Shown here piece after piece: positions 20,942 to 30,588 of a DNA stretch of 64,000 nt. The stretch spans positions 1,036,001-1,100,000 of the forward strand of contig NZ_CP016397.1 in the NCBI RefSeq assembly GCF_002240035.1. Reading direction: 5' to 3'. This DNA comes from Legionella clemsonensis (GTDB lineage: Bacteria > Pseudomonadota > Gammaproteobacteria > Legionellales > Legionellaceae). Made by a program: the position numbers and the translations under genes. Numbering within the stretch: position 1 is the stretch's first letter; each line of letters opens with the position of its first letter. Below the pieces are notes generated by a model. That model was not told where the DNA came from. It did no database searches and saw only the letters and a list, made by a program, of their open reading frames with translations.

Positions 20942-21061
20942 ATGGGCTATCGCCTTTCTGGACTATAATTAATATAGGCTTTACAGGGAGAAATCACTGC
21001 TTCGGATGAAAGTAGAATTTATCTGCTTTAATTTTCAAAAGCATATTTAAAAGGTGGACGT

Positions 21062-21484
21062 ATGAAATGGATAGTGACAGCGAATTCAAATGCGTGTTGT
21101 TTTTATAGTTATGACTCTAAAAAATTAGATGCGTTAAAGTCATTGACGCATCCTAAAGGTAAATTGCAAAATCGCGAGCTGGTTACCGACAGACCGGGAC
21201 GCTATAAACTAGGCGAGTCCACGCGAGGAGCTTATGAACCTCAAACAGAACCTGAAAAAGTTGAATCAGAAAAATTTGCCCAAGAAATTGCCCGAGAATT
21301 GAATAACGGTAGAGTTCATCATCAATTCGATGGGCTTATCATTATTATGCCTGCACAAATGGAAGGCTTACTTTCAAAACATCTTAACAAAGAAGTAAAA
21401 GAGCAGATTCACGTGATTTTGCATAAAAATATTATGGACTTCTCCAGAAGTGAACTTCAAGACTATATTAAAAGGCATATTTAA
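21062..21484 (+). CDS. Host-attachment protein family (PF10116-like)
   Basis: A 140-residue protein with the layout of the family annotated as required for attachment to host cells. It begins WIVTANSNACCFYSY, has a polar middle with DRPGRYKLGESTRGAYEP, then KFAQEIARELNN, FDGLIIIMPAQMEGLLSKHL, and a C-terminal segment with HKNIMDFSRSELQDYI. The family is widespread in proteobacteria and its members look cytosolic, without signal peptides. The fold suggests a relative of eRF1/VLRF1-type domains rather than a surface adhesin, so the family name may mislead. GGTGG precedes the ATG. It stands alone. Confidence 0.8.
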   Translation: MKWIVTANSNACCFYSYDSKKLDALKSLTHPKGKLQNRELVTDRPGRYKLGESTRGAYEPQTEPEKVESEKFAQEIARELNNGRVHHQFDGLIIIMPAQMEGLLSKHLNKEVKEQIHVILHKNIMDFSRSELQDYIKRHI

Positions 21485-21589
21485 TTCTGTTACTTGAAGC
21501 AGTATGTCTGCAATGATGATATCGACGTTTTGGGAGAGCAATGTCAAAAATATGATAGCTTTAGACACCCTTACATGCTCCTCAAAGGA

Positions 21590-22633
21590 TTATAAAGTAT
21601 GTTTATCTAAATGTTGTGGAGTATTTTTTTCTTGAATCAATGAGTCAACTTGTTCACTGGTTTTTATCTGCGCTAGTTCTTTGGGTGTAAAAGAAATTTT
21701 TTCAGAAGCAGGTTTTAAATGAGCGTCTTTTAATAATGTACAAAATTCTTGTACGCTGTGAGGTTCAAATAAACCAAAAATATTGCGTTTGATAGAACAT
21801 GTATCTCGAATAAGAGCAATAATTGCGTCCTGATTGCTTTCATTAAGTGAATTTTTCTCTAACCATTGTGAGATAGCTTTCAATTTTTCAACTTTTGTTT
21901 CTGAGTTAAAGTTAAACCAAGTGGCTCGAGTTCCTGCTTTTTTCTGGATATTATCAATTAATGTGTCAACAATTTTTTTAACAATGGGTGCTGCATCTGC
22001 TGAGGTGAAATTTAAACTGTTTCTAACATCAGGAGTAGTTCTTTGTGTAGTGGATATTTCTCCCACTGTAGAAAAGTCTTCTACAGTGGCAGTTTCTTTA
22101 TCGTTAACTCCTGCAGTAAGTAATGGAGACTCATACACTTCACTCATTGTTTCTTCACAAGCTAGATAGCCTTCATGGGCAAGGGAGTTTAGTGCTTTGG
22201 AACAAGAGGCCTCAAGCTTATAAAAATCAAGCGAGGAATTGTTTTCTGATTTGGTTAAATACTCGGCTGCTAGACGAAACAATGTTAGGCTGGAAACGAG
22301 TTTTTGTGCATCAACAACACCATTCATTAGCGTGGCGGGAGGAATATTTTTTGCTAATTTATCAGTAACCAACTCTACCATTTCCTGATAATGTTGGAAA
22401 AGGAGAGGATCTTTTAAATAAGCGCATGCTTCTTCGAAATCCTTAATACCATATTTTTGAGCAGTAGCACTTGACCCAAGCGATTTGAGTTGGGGAAATA
22501 TATACCAAATCCAATGACCTCGTTTTCTTCCGGAGGCAATTTCATCGTGAGCGTTTTGGTAATTGTCCTTTTGGGCTTCATGAAAACGTTGTAAATTAAT
22601 TGTCTTACTGCTACCGGTACTTTTTTTAGGCAT
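21590..22633 (-). CDS. DUF1810-domain protein with unknown C-terminal extension
   Basis: 347 residues. Residues about 14-155 match DUF1810: LQRFHEAQKDNYQNAHDEI, then RKRGHWIWYIFPQLKSLG, AQKYGIKDFEEACAYL and SLTLFRLAA. DUF1810 proteins are normally only about 140-150 residues long, so residues 160-347 are an addition. That part has a Thr/Val-rich linker and a helical C-terminal segment with TRATWFNFNSETKVEKLKAI and FGLFEPHSVQEFCTLLKDAH. The N-terminal 13 residues are basic. No signal peptide is present. It sits next to other lineage-specific genes and could be a translocated effector, but its molecular role is unknown. Confidence 0.75.
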   Translation of the reverse strand: MPKKSTGSSKTINLQRFHEAQKDNYQNAHDEIASGRKRGHWIWYIFPQLKSLGSSATAQKYGIKDFEEACAYLKDPLLFQHYQEMVELVTDKLAKNIPPATLMNGVVDAQKLVSSLTLFRLAAEYLTKSENNSSLDFYKLEASCSKALNSLAHEGYLACEETMSEVYESPLLTAGVNDKETATVEDFSTVGEISTTQRTTPDVRNSLNFTSADAAPIVKKIVDTLIDNIQKKAGTRATWFNFNSETKVEKLKAISQWLEKNSLNESNQDAIIALIRDTCSIKRNIFGLFEPHSVQEFCTLLKDAHLKPASEKISFTPKELAQIKTSEQVDSLIQEKNTPQHLDKHTL

Positions 22634-22930
22634 GATGGTCTCGTGTCTATTGTTATAATGAGCTTAGCACAGCTTTATTAGCGCAATCTTAGGTAAGTAA
22701 AATAATCTGAAGATCAACAGGGCGATTTCATCATTACGGTAATTTGCATGATAATCAGGCTCCTTCTTAAGATTTTATAATCTACGTATCGTAACGTAAG
22801 TGACTGATTCTACACACTTTAAACCTGTATCTCCTAGTTTTTTATTAAAAAATATACTAAATCTCTTGTTTAAATCGTTTGATTTTTAAACTTTGGTGAA
22901 ATCGCCCTTCAAAACTATGTCATAGTCTCT

Positions 22931-23944
22931 TTATTTAGATGAGGTGTTTTGTTGGATTGAGGTGGGCTCCATATTTTCGTTATTTATTTCTTCTGATATC
23001 TTTTTGTGAAAACGTTCTAATTTGTTTTGGCTATTTGTATTTGAGAAAAATAACGTCTGTCCAGTCGTTTTGTAATGGACATAGTGAGCAACTCCGAACG
23101 TAAGTCCCGCAATAAAATTGACAATCCCTTTTAGTATATATCGAGCCGTTTGTGATACGACACTTCTATCGCTACCTAAAATTTCTTTGCAGTAATTATC
23201 TTTTGCCAAATTAAGGTTTGTTATTAAAGTTTTTTTACTATTTAAATCTTTTAAACTTGTATTATGAAATGTTTCTAAGGCAGTAAAGCATTGATGGAAA
23301 TAGGATTTGGAATGTTTTATCGCATCTTCGTATTTATGAGGAGTATTTTTTAGCTGAGATAAAATGTCATTCACTGCTGTGTAAATTTTTTCCACGCTAG
23401 CACAAAATTTTTTATTTTCAATCATTAATTGTATTTGAGCTGGACTAAGTGGAGCGTCAGCCAAGTCTAATATTGCTAAAAGCGCATTACTTGATAACTG
23501 GTCATGATGATTAACTATTACCTTTCTAATCAAATCGTTGTTGGACAATAGAGTTAAATGTCTTGAAGTTAATTGTATATTTTTACTATATAAAAGCTTC
23601 GTTATTTCAAAAAATTCTTTAGCATTTTTAACCTCATAGGTATCAATAATTTTTTGACGAAAGCTAAAATAGGAGCTGGCAATGTTATTAGAATATTGTC
23701 TTCCTTTTAATGCCTCACATTGTTTCATTATGTGATTTAAAGTAAATAATAGTGGCAAATGATCTAATTCATTTAGGTTAGATAAGGAACTTAAGACATT
23801 ATTTGCTAAGGCCGTGACGATAATCTGCTCCGATATTGAAAGTTTATCTGTATCCATAACATGAGTAACAAGCAATTTCAGAGCATTTTGGGGGTTAAAG
23901 TGATAGGCTAAATATATTTGTGCCGCCTGAACCAAACAATCCAA
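22931..23944 (-). pseudogene. C-terminal part of a split effector-like gene
   Basis: A 337-codon frame starting at a TTG with no ribosome-binding site. The frame is open for about 30 more codons upstream (to a TAA near 24030) without any ATG, GTG or TTG. It reads in a natural way from the end of the upstream frame (…GIFAQH, then ALAKIIDKIRLSPD), so this is probably the continuation of the gene at 23992-25872 after a one-base deletion. The content is mostly helical. A hydrophobic stretch, KGIVNFIAGLTFGVAHYVHY, lies near the C-terminus, followed by a polar tail with EEINNENMEP. That tail resembles the Glu-rich E-block of Dot/Icm substrates. Function unknown. Confidence 0.6.
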
Positions 23945-23991
23945 ATTATCAGACGCATCCGGACTCAGTCTAATTTTGTCAATAATTTTTG

Positions 23992-25872
23992 CTAATGCTG
24001 AGCAAAAATGCCCAAAACTATCTCTGATTTAATAATGCCTCGTGAGGCACTTCCCAATTCTTTTTGTGTGGATGTAACAAAATAAAGCTCATTAAGGTTG
24101 GAAAGCATGTCCTCATGTTTTACAACCTCTCTAGAAGTAAGTGACGTTTGAATTAAAATATTCCTTAAAAGAGCACCGTTGTTAAAATGTTGTTCTTTAA
24201 TTTCTTCTAAGGTGTCGCCACAGATTGAACTAATATAGGCACCCACGCGGAGATCCAGATGATTTGCATAATCTTCCTTTGAGTTTGATTGCATCCCATT
24301 GATTAGATTACTGTCAAATTGTTCTTTTGAACAAATGGCAAACATTCGTCCATATTGAGCTTGATCAGTATGAATCATCCCGAATTTTTGATGACTTTCA
24401 TGAACAATAAGAGATAATTTCCCTTCATTAATCAATGTTCGTACTTCTGGATCGAGATGCATATTTTTATAAAGCGCTGTTGTAGCATCTACAATTAACG
24501 TGACCGGTTTTTGTCTTTGTTTAGCAATAATATTTCGTTTAATGAATTTATTAATATCGACACCAGGTGTTAAACCTTCTAGGTTAACTATTGGTCCAGC
24601 TGATAGCACAAAAATATCGGCATCAGAGTTATTTGTTGTTTTAGTAATGTAGTCAAATTCAAAATAACTCGGTTTAAATACTTTAACTAGGGGTGGTTTT
24701 CCTGAAGCTGTCTTCATTTGCAATGCCAGCTTCATAGCAAGCATGTACGCATTGGTACCAGACATTGAGGGACAGGCCATGAATGTAGCATTTTCCAGAT
24801 TAGCGCTATCTAAAGCTAATGCTTTGTCAAGCGTGTGCTGGGACTCATTTAAAAATTTATTAAAGCCATGCTCTAAATCTTCTGTTTTCGTTTGCTCTAA
24901 AAGGGAAAGACTAATCTCGTGGATAGTTGCATATACGGAAAAAGCAAATTTGGGATAATCATATTCATAAAAGGTATTTGCCATGTCTACCATACAGGCA
25001 ATACGTTGTATTGCTTTTGGCTTTATATGGTTAGGTAAATCTTTTAAAATTTTTTGTAAGCATATTGCTAATTTTTGTGTGGGGTGATGATTATTTTTAG
25101 CAATGGAAGATAACTTACGGTAGATGGTACTGTCAATTAATTCTTTGAATGTTCGAGGTAAGCTAGCATCCAGCTTGATTTCGCTGTCCACTACAACATT
25201 GTGTTTGTGTTTAATATTTATTGCTATCTCCCATGGAGATGCAATAAGACCTGCAGCCCTAAGTACACGAATTTGGCTATTATTAAAGTGGTTCTTTGGT
25301 AAAGCGACAAAACCGACTGAATGCTCTTTATCTTGAATGATTTTTACAGGGATGCCAGGGAAAAAAGTATGGTATATCTCCAGAATAGGTGTATTTTGTA
25401 ACAGAGTGACCGGAATAAATGTAAACTTGTCTTTTTCTTCTGAGGAGATGTTAAATTCTTGTACCAATTGCTCGAGTAGGTCGCCGGCAAGATTATCATC
25501 ACGATGATAAAATGCTTTTTTATGGATGTATGGATTATCTATTCGATGTTTAGAAGTTGGGTTAAGTTCTGCAACATGTCTGCCAAACATAACGTTTGAA
25601 AGTAGGCGTTGTTCATCACCAGGCTCAATTAGAGAAAGATAAGTAAAATAGGGATTTTTTACAAATGCTTCTTTTACTTTTCTTTTACGCCATACGCGTT
25701 GAATAATCGTTGCAGCACGTTCTTTTTCAGAGTCACCATGGTCTTTTCGTGATTTTTCACTGCTACCAGTATTAATTTGTCCGCTCTTTTTAGGCCGATT
25801 TAACTTGGCCACATATTCTTCCATGTAGCTATTTAAATCTTTTAAAGCATTATTGGCTTGAATTAACTTCAT
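23992..25872 (-). CDS. Effector-like protein with an IQ motif and a PLP fold-type I-like domain
   Basis: 626 residues up to a TAG. Residues 52-67, RAATIIQRVWRKRKVK, fit the calmodulin-binding IQ consensus (I57, Q58, R62, K67). From about 360 the sequence follows fold-type I PLP enzymes: SMSGTNAYMLAMKLAL (369-384) resembles the phosphate-loop SGTxA motif, LIVDATTALY has D462 where the PLP-nitrogen Asp is expected, and HESHQKFGMI offers K496 as Schiff-base lysine. The spacing (125 residues from loop to Lys, 34 from Asp to Lys) is within the family range. There is no signal peptide. The next frame (23944-22931) is probably its C-terminal part. ATG 25872 is the first start. The assignment is by motif reading only. 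Confidence 0.65.
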   Translation of the reverse strand: MKLIQANNALKDLNSYMEEYVAKLNRPKKSGQINTGSSEKSRKDHGDSEKERAATIIQRVWRKRKVKEAFVKNPYFTYLSLIEPGDEQRLLSNVMFGRHVAELNPTSKHRIDNPYIHKKAFYHRDDNLAGDLLEQLVQEFNISSEEKDKFTFIPVTLLQNTPILEIYHTFFPGIPVKIIQDKEHSVGFVALPKNHFNNSQIRVLRAAGLIASPWEIAINIKHKHNVVVDSEIKLDASLPRTFKELIDSTIYRKLSSIAKNNHHPTQKLAICLQKILKDLPNHIKPKAIQRIACMVDMANTFYEYDYPKFAFSVYATIHEISLSLLEQTKTEDLEHGFNKFLNESQHTLDKALALDSANLENATFMACPSMSGTNAYMLAMKLALQMKTASGKPPLVKVFKPSYFEFDYITKTTNNSDADIFVLSAGPIVNLEGLTPGVDINKFIKRNIIAKQRQKPVTLIVDATTALYKNMHLDPEVRTLINEGKLSLIVHESHQKFGMIHTDQAQYGRMFAICSKEQFDSNLINGMQSNSKEDYANHLDLRVGAYISSICGDTLEEIKEQHFNNGALLRNILIQTSLTSREVVKHEDMLSNLNELYFVTSTQKELGSASRGIIKSEIVLGIFAQH

Positions 25873-26152
25873 AGCTAATATAAAGCAGAGTGTTATAGAT
25901 AGAGTTTAATCAATTAATATTAAGTGATTATTAAATGGGCAAATTGGGGATAATAATGCGAATTGCCTCAAATTATCTGTTGCCAAAGGAGAGGGACAGA
26001 ATGGGGCAAGTGAACATGAATTTATATCTAAAATACAGCGTATACGGTACCAGCGAAATTATTATTTTAGATTGATGAATGTTCAGAATATAAACAAAGA
26101 AAGGCTCTGTAATGGCAGTGTTATTGGAGCTCTTAGGAATTAACAAGATAGT

Positions 26153-26283
26153 CTGTGGATATGATGGACGAGTCCTTCATGCCAGCCTGTGCCCTACGGA
26201 ACGTGTGGGCAAAACCATGAATAACAAAAATGTTATTCTCAGTTATTGCCCACTCACAGGCTTCTCGCCCACATATCCACCAG
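26153..26283. repeat. Nested 131-base hairpin, unknown structured element
   Basis: Four stems stack on one axis. The outer arms are 26153-26172 and 26264-26283, about 18 pairs with two bulges. Then come AGCCTGTG (26184-26191) with CACAGGCT (26255-26262), GTGGGCAA (26205-26212) with TTGCCCAC (26246-26253), and GAATAACA with TGTTATTC (26219-26238) closing an AAAA loop. The left strand has bulges of 11 and 13 bases, while the right strand has only single T spacers. It could be a structured RNA or a folded-DNA substrate of a transposon or integron-like enzyme. No T-run follows it directly. Confidence 0.65.
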
Positions 26284-26487
26284 GCTCAACAGCAATTATT
26301 TTTTAACTAAAGTAAATCCTCTAAAAGCAACACTTATTTTGAGACAACGACTCAGTTTATTTTTTACTCTTCGGCAACAGTTTCTATTGAGGCATCAGGG
26401 GAAGATCAACGTGCCCTTTAAAGAAGCATTGATTTAAATTATTTCACTTAATAGATACTGAAGCCTGCGAACCCACTGCCAAAATGA

Positions 26488-26513
26488 CAAAAAAATCCCG
26501 GCAAACACCGGGA
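26488..26513 (-). terminator. Rho-independent terminator of the YccA-family gene
   Basis: Read on the minus strand, TCCCGGTGTTTGCCGGGA forms a seven-to-eight-pair GC-rich stem with a short loop, followed directly by seven T. It begins 18 bases after the stop of the YccA-family gene. Confidence 0.9.
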
Positions 26514-26531
26514 CCCAAGTTGAGGAGAGGA

Positions 26532-27206
26532 TTAATCGCGGCCTGAAAAAGCGCTTAATAAGTTAAGTAGACTAACGAATAAATTATAAATAGAGACGAA
26601 TAAAGTCACGGTGGCTGAAATATAGTTAGTCTCACCTCCATGAATAATTTCACTGGTTTGGAATAAAATTAAGCCAGAAGAAATCAGCACAAAAGCTGCT
26701 GAAATAACCAGCTGCAGTGCCGGTATTTGAAAGAAAATACCTGCAATCATGGCCAGTAGAGCCACCATGACTCCGACAAAAAGGAAACCACCCAAATAAC
26801 TAAAATCCTTTCTGGTGGTTAAAGCATATCCTGATAAACCAAAAAATATTATACCTGTTCCACCTAAGGCTGTACCAATGAGCTGGTGACCGTTTGAGAA
26901 ATTGGCAATATAGAAATTAAGAATAGGACCTAAGGTATACCCAAGAAAACCAGTAAAGGCAAAAACGGCAACCAAACCTAATGCACTATTTCTTAACCCA
27001 TGAGTCAAAAACATTAAGCCATAAACACCAACAATCATTAACAGGGGATTCATGGGCTTAGCATTAATGGCAAAGGCGGTATAAGCTGCCAAAGCGCTAA
27101 ATAAAAAAGTCATTCCAAGTAATAGATAGGTATTGCGTAACACTTTATTCGTCGCAAGTACCGCTTCACTCCGTGGATTAAGTAAGGTAACGTCATTTCT
27201 GTTCAT
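26532..27206 (-). CDS. Bax inhibitor-1 / YccA family membrane protein
   Basis: A 224-residue inner-membrane protein with seven predicted hydrophobic segments. The N-terminus, ATNKVLRNTYLLLGMTFLFSAL, is typical of YccA/YbhL-type BI-1 proteins, and the C-terminal half ends with ATVTLFVSIYNLFVSLLNLLSAFSGRD, which is characteristic. In E. coli YccA interacts with the FtsH protease and modulates its action on SecY. Bacterial BsYetJ relatives leak calcium in a pH-dependent way. Single gene with its own strong terminator. Confidence 0.93.
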   Translation of the reverse strand: MNRNDVTLLNPRSEAVLATNKVLRNTYLLLGMTFLFSALAAYTAFAINAKPMNPLLMIVGVYGLMFLTHGLRNSALGLVAVFAFTGFLGYTLGPILNFYIANFSNGHQLIGTALGGTGIIFFGLSGYALTTRKDFSYLGGFLFVGVMVALLAMIAGIFFQIPALQLVISAAFVLISSGLILFQTSEIIHGGETNYISATVTLFVSIYNLFVSLLNLLSAFSGRD

Positions 27207-27443
27207 GCAAATAGCTCCAATGATTTATATTGCTAGTGTAGCATATATGCAGGCGAGTTGCTGCCTTTTCAAGTCTATAGTGATGTAAAGAAGCTGGCAA
27301 GATTTTCTATACAACTCAAGGTAAACGCACCTCTAAAAAACTCATCTATCGAGCTCATAAAAATTATCTATTATCTAGCCATTGAAACCTTATAACTTAA
27401 TCACCGATAATGAGCTAACTTTTCTCTGGATTTGGAAATAAAT

Positions 27444-28253
27444 ATGCCAAAGGTTGCTGCTGTACAGATGACTTCATCGGCTTCAGTCGATAATAATTTA
27501 AAGCAAATAGAATCTTTTTTTATCAGATCGAGAGAAGAGCAGGTTGATTTATTGGTTTTACCTGAAAATTTTGCATTCATGGGACGAAACGAAACCGATA
27601 AACTGCAAAAGGCTGAAAGATATGGTTCGGGAGAGATTCAAGAGCGTATTAGTCATTGGGCTAGAGAATATAGTTTGTGGGTTATTGCAGGCACAGTACC
27701 GCTTAAAGGTATTAAAGACAGAGCCCGATCTAGCTGTTTAGTGTTTGATGACAAAGGCTTGTGTGCGGCTCGCTATGATAAAATTCATTTATTTGATGTT
27801 CGTGTCTCGGATCAAGAAGCACATCAAGAATCATCTACAATTGAAAGAGGAGATGAAGTTGTTGTTGTGGACACACCAGTGGGACGTGTGGGGTTGTCGG
27901 TTTGTTATGATTTGCGTTTTCCAGAATTATACCGACAATTAGTATTAAGGGGCGCTGAATTATTCAGTATTCCCTCGGCATTTACGGCAGTTACCGGAGC
28001 TGCCCATTGGGAAACGCTACTAAAGGCACGGGCTATCGAAAATTTATGTTATGTAATAGCCCCCAATCAGAGTGGTGAGCATGAAAATGGCCGTCATACC
28101 TACGGCCACAGTATGATTATTGAGCCTTGGGGAAAAACCTTGGCACAGAAGAAAACAGGTACAGGAATGATTACGGCAGAGATTGATTTACAACGACTAC
28201 AACAGTTAAGACGCCAATTTCCCTGTAACGAGCATCATGTTCTTGGATGTTAA
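27444..28253 (+). CDS. Carbon-nitrogen hydrolase (nitrilase superfamily, Nit1/YbeM-like amidase)
   Basis: Cytosolic amidase of 269 residues. The catalytic triad is visible as E41 in LLVLPENFAF, Lys in RYDKIHLFDV and Cys in LSVCYDLRFPELYR. GRHTYGHSMIIEPWG near the C-terminus fits the Nit branch. Nit-type enzymes hydrolyse deaminated glutathione as metabolite repair, which is the most likely role. The frame is open to a TTG at 27432, but ATG 27444 gives the family N-terminus MPKVAAVQMTS and has GGAAA upstream. The gene is followed 36 bases later by tldD; the same pairing occurs in other gammaproteobacteria. Confidence 0.92.
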   Translation: MPKVAAVQMTSSASVDNNLKQIESFFIRSREEQVDLLVLPENFAFMGRNETDKLQKAERYGSGEIQERISHWAREYSLWVIAGTVPLKGIKDRARSSCLVFDDKGLCAARYDKIHLFDVRVSDQEAHQESSTIERGDEVVVVDTPVGRVGLSVCYDLRFPELYRQLVLRGAELFSIPSAFTAVTGAAHWETLLKARAIENLCYVIAPNQSGEHENGRHTYGHSMIIEPWGKTLAQKKTGTGMITAEIDLQRLQQLRRQFPCNEHHVLGC

Positions 28254-28289
28254 TTGAACACATTTATGGTTTAATGAAAGGTAAATTAT

Positions 28290-29732
28290 ATGACTCAGGC
28301 ATTAGCACTTGCTAAAGATTTATTATTAAAACCCGCATCTCTGGATGAATTCACACTGGAGAAACTGATTCACTCCATGATGAGCCATCACGTGGATGAT
28401 GCCGATCTTTATTTTCAAAGTACCAGTTATGAATCATGGTACCTGGAGGATTCTGAAGTAAAAAGTGGCAGTTACTCCATTAATCGGGGTGTCGGTGTTC
28501 GTGCAGTGAGTGGAGATAAAACCGGATACGCTTATTGTGATGATATTTTGTTACCTGCAATGGAGCGAGCAGCTGATGCTGCCCGTTCTATTGCCTTCAC
28601 CAGCTTAAAACCAACTCAGGCAGTTCATATAAGTGGTAAACCTGTTGCTCGCTATGCCCCACTTAACCCTATCGAAGGCATGTCAAAACAGGAAAAAATA
28701 GCCTTATTGGAAGCTATTGATAAGGAGGCAAGACAAATAGACCCACGAGTGATTCAGGTTAATGCCTCTTTAAGTGGTTGCTATGAAGTGGTTATGGTGG
28801 CTGGTCTTAATGGGCATATGACAGCTGATATACGACCTTTGGTAAGTATCCATGTGAGTGTAATTGTAGAAGATAAAAACGGCCGTAGAGAATCTGCGCG
28901 TTCTGGAGGGGGCGGACGTGTTGCTTACTCTTATTTTCTTGAAAAGGAGCGAGCTTTGGGATATGCCCGTGAAGCTGTCCGTGAAGCTTTAATTAATCTT
29001 GAAGCTGAAGAGGCTCCCGCTGGAACTATGCCGGTAGTATTAGGACCTGGTTGGCCTGGTGTTTTGTTGCATGAAGCCGTGGGACATGGATTGGAAGGTG
29101 ATTTTAACCGCAAAGGTCTTTCAGCGTTTTCAGGACGTATAGGCCAACAAGTTGCTGCAAAGGGTGTCACGGTTGTTGATGATGGCACGTTAAAAGATAG
29201 GCGAGGCTCCCTTACCATTGATGATGAAGGAACTCCAGCGCAGTGTACCACACTGATAGAAGATGGTGTATTAATTAATTATATGCAAGATAAATTGAAC
29301 GCCAAACTCATGAGAATGAAACCTACCGGTAATTGCCGTCGCGAATCTTACGCACATCTGCCCATGCCTAGAATGACAAATACTTATATGTTGGCGGGCA
29401 AGTACTCTCCTGAGGAAATTATACGCTCGGTAAAACGAGGGTTATATGCTGTCAATTTTGGCGGTGGGCAAGTAGATATTACTTCCGGGCAGTTTGTGTT
29501 CTCTGCTAGCGAAGCCTATTTAATCGAAGATGGCAAAGTCACCAAGCCTGTTAAAGGTGCAACGCTTATAGGAAATGGGCCTGAAGTGATGAAAAAAGTG
29601 AGCATGATAGGTAATGACTTGTCGTTAGATGCTGGTATTGGCGTGTGTGGTAAAGATGGCCAATCTGTACCCGTAGGTGTTGGTCAGCCTACATTGAAAA
29701 TTGATGCACTCACTATTGGTGGAACCCGATAA
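28290..29732 (+). CDS. tldD: Metalloprotease TldD
   Basis: 480-residue subunit of the TldD/TldE zinc protease, which trims peptide antitoxins and RiPP precursors such as microcin B17. The zinc-binding motif [12 protein letters not shown] lies near residue 260, with the family motifs [15 protein letters not shown] and [27 protein letters not shown]. The partner gene tldE (pmbA) is not in the window, which is usual because the two are often unlinked. Probably co-transcribed with the upstream amidase. Confidence 0.97.
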   Translation: MTQALALAKDLLLKPASLDEFTLEKLIHSMMSHHVDDADLYFQSTSYESWYLEDSEVKSGSYSINRGVGVRAVSGDKTGYAYCDDILLPAMERAADAARSIAFTSLKPTQAVHISGKPVARYAPLNPIEGMSKQEKIALLEAIDKEARQIDPRVIQVNASLSGCYEVVMVAGLNGHMTADIRPLVSIHVSVIVEDKNGRRESARSGGGGRVAYSYFLEKERALGYAREAVREALINLEAEEAPAGTMPVVLGPGWPGVLLHEAVGHGLEGDFNRKGLSAFSGRIGQQVAAKGVTVVDDGTLKDRRGSLTIDDEGTPAQCTTLIEDGVLINYMQDKLNAKLMRMKPTGNCRRESYAHLPMPRMTNTYMLAGKYSPEEIIRSVKRGLYAVNFGGGQVDITSGQFVFSASEAYLIEDGKVTKPVKGATLIGNGPEVMKKVSMIGNDLSLDAGIGVCGKDGQSVPVGVGQPTLKIDALTIGGTR

Positions 29733-29747
29733 AGCTAATTATTCAGG

Positions 29748-30308
29748 TTATTTCCATCGCTTTACTACATCGATATCTATATCGAACAAATCTAATGTGC
29801 GTCCAATGCTGTGAGTGACGATGTCCTCTATTGTCTGCGGGTGGTTATAAAAGGCAGGAACAGGTGGTGCTACAATAGCTCCCATTTCTGTTACTTTTTT
29901 CATGTTTTCGAGATGTCCTAAATGCAGAGGTGTTTCCCGTACTAATAGTACCAGTCGTCGACGCTCTTTTAGTACGACATCGGCTGCTCTAGTAAGTAGA
30001 TTTGAGGTGGTACCACAAGCAATACTTGCCAAAGTGCGCATCGAACACGGAGCAATAATCATTCCCACAGTTTTAAAGGAACCGCTGGCAATGGGGGCGG
30101 CAATGTCATTAATGGAATAAGAGACATTGGCTAATGTGGATAATTGAGTGGCAGATAAAGCTGTTTCAAATGCACGGGTTTGTTGCGCTGCCTTGGAAAC
30201 AACAAGATGAGTTTCGTAGTCCGTTTTTGCTAATAATTCTAATAGACGAACCCCATAAATTATACCGGATGCTCCTGAAATACCAATAATAATGCGTTTT
30301 TTATTCAT
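29748..30308 (-). CDS. ubiX: Flavin prenyltransferase UbiX
   Basis: Makes prenylated FMN, the cofactor of UbiD decarboxylase in ubiquinone biosynthesis. The 186-residue protein has the flavoprotein motif [19 protein letters not shown] at the N-terminus, then [24 protein letters not shown] (about 75-98) with the conserved Ser/Cys region, and [18 protein letters not shown] near 122-139. The C-terminus includes [24 protein letters not shown]. Convergent with tldD, 15 bases apart. Confidence 0.96.
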   Translation of the reverse strand: MNKKRIIIGISGASGIIYGVRLLELLAKTDYETHLVVSKAAQQTRAFETALSATQLSTLANVSYSINDIAAPIASGSFKTVGMIIAPCSMRTLASIACGTTSNLLTRAADVVLKERRRLVLLVRETPLHLGHLENMKKVTEMGAIVAPPVPAFYNHPQTIEDIVTHSIGRTLDLFDIDIDVVKRWK

Positions 30309-30588
30309 GATGGAATGCCTTTTACTACGTTTATAGCTCTATCTGGCTATTATACGCGAGTCATTAAATAAATAGTTTAAACGAGTTAGAAAGTACGGTA
30401 TACGCTAAAGCTATTTTCGTCTACTTGCCGTGTAGTATGTATGAGATCCGTGCGATTTAGCTATAGATAGAACTGGATTCACCTATAAGACCTGCAATGT
30501 AGACAGTTTGATTTTTAGAGGCAATAACTTATTAAAAAGCAAACTTGCTCGGGAATGTGCATAAGTCCCCCCTAGAGAGTGGCTATAA

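Larger units (their letters stand above)
25873..26531. other. Non-coding interval of about 660 bases
   Basis: Small open frames occur here but none shows codon structure or similarity that I recognise. The interval contains the nested hairpin at 26153-26283 and, at its right end, the terminator of the YccA-family gene. The left end presumably holds the promoter of the effector-like gene, which reads leftward. The part between 26290 and 26460 shows nothing I can name; it could be a decayed gene. Confidence 0.5.

Noticed and set aside
26153-26283. The hairpin as an integron attC site, or as RsmY/Z or 6S RNA
   Set aside because: The RYYYAAC and GTTRRRY boxes of attC are not at the ends, there is no LetA box upstream, and the 6S central bubble is not visible. 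I left it unassigned.
26112-26437. Two overlapping plus-strand frames of 63-64 codons as a transposase remnant
   Set aside because: Their sequence is dominated by the nested hairpin and shows no transposase motif or coding pattern. The hairpin explains the lack of stops better.
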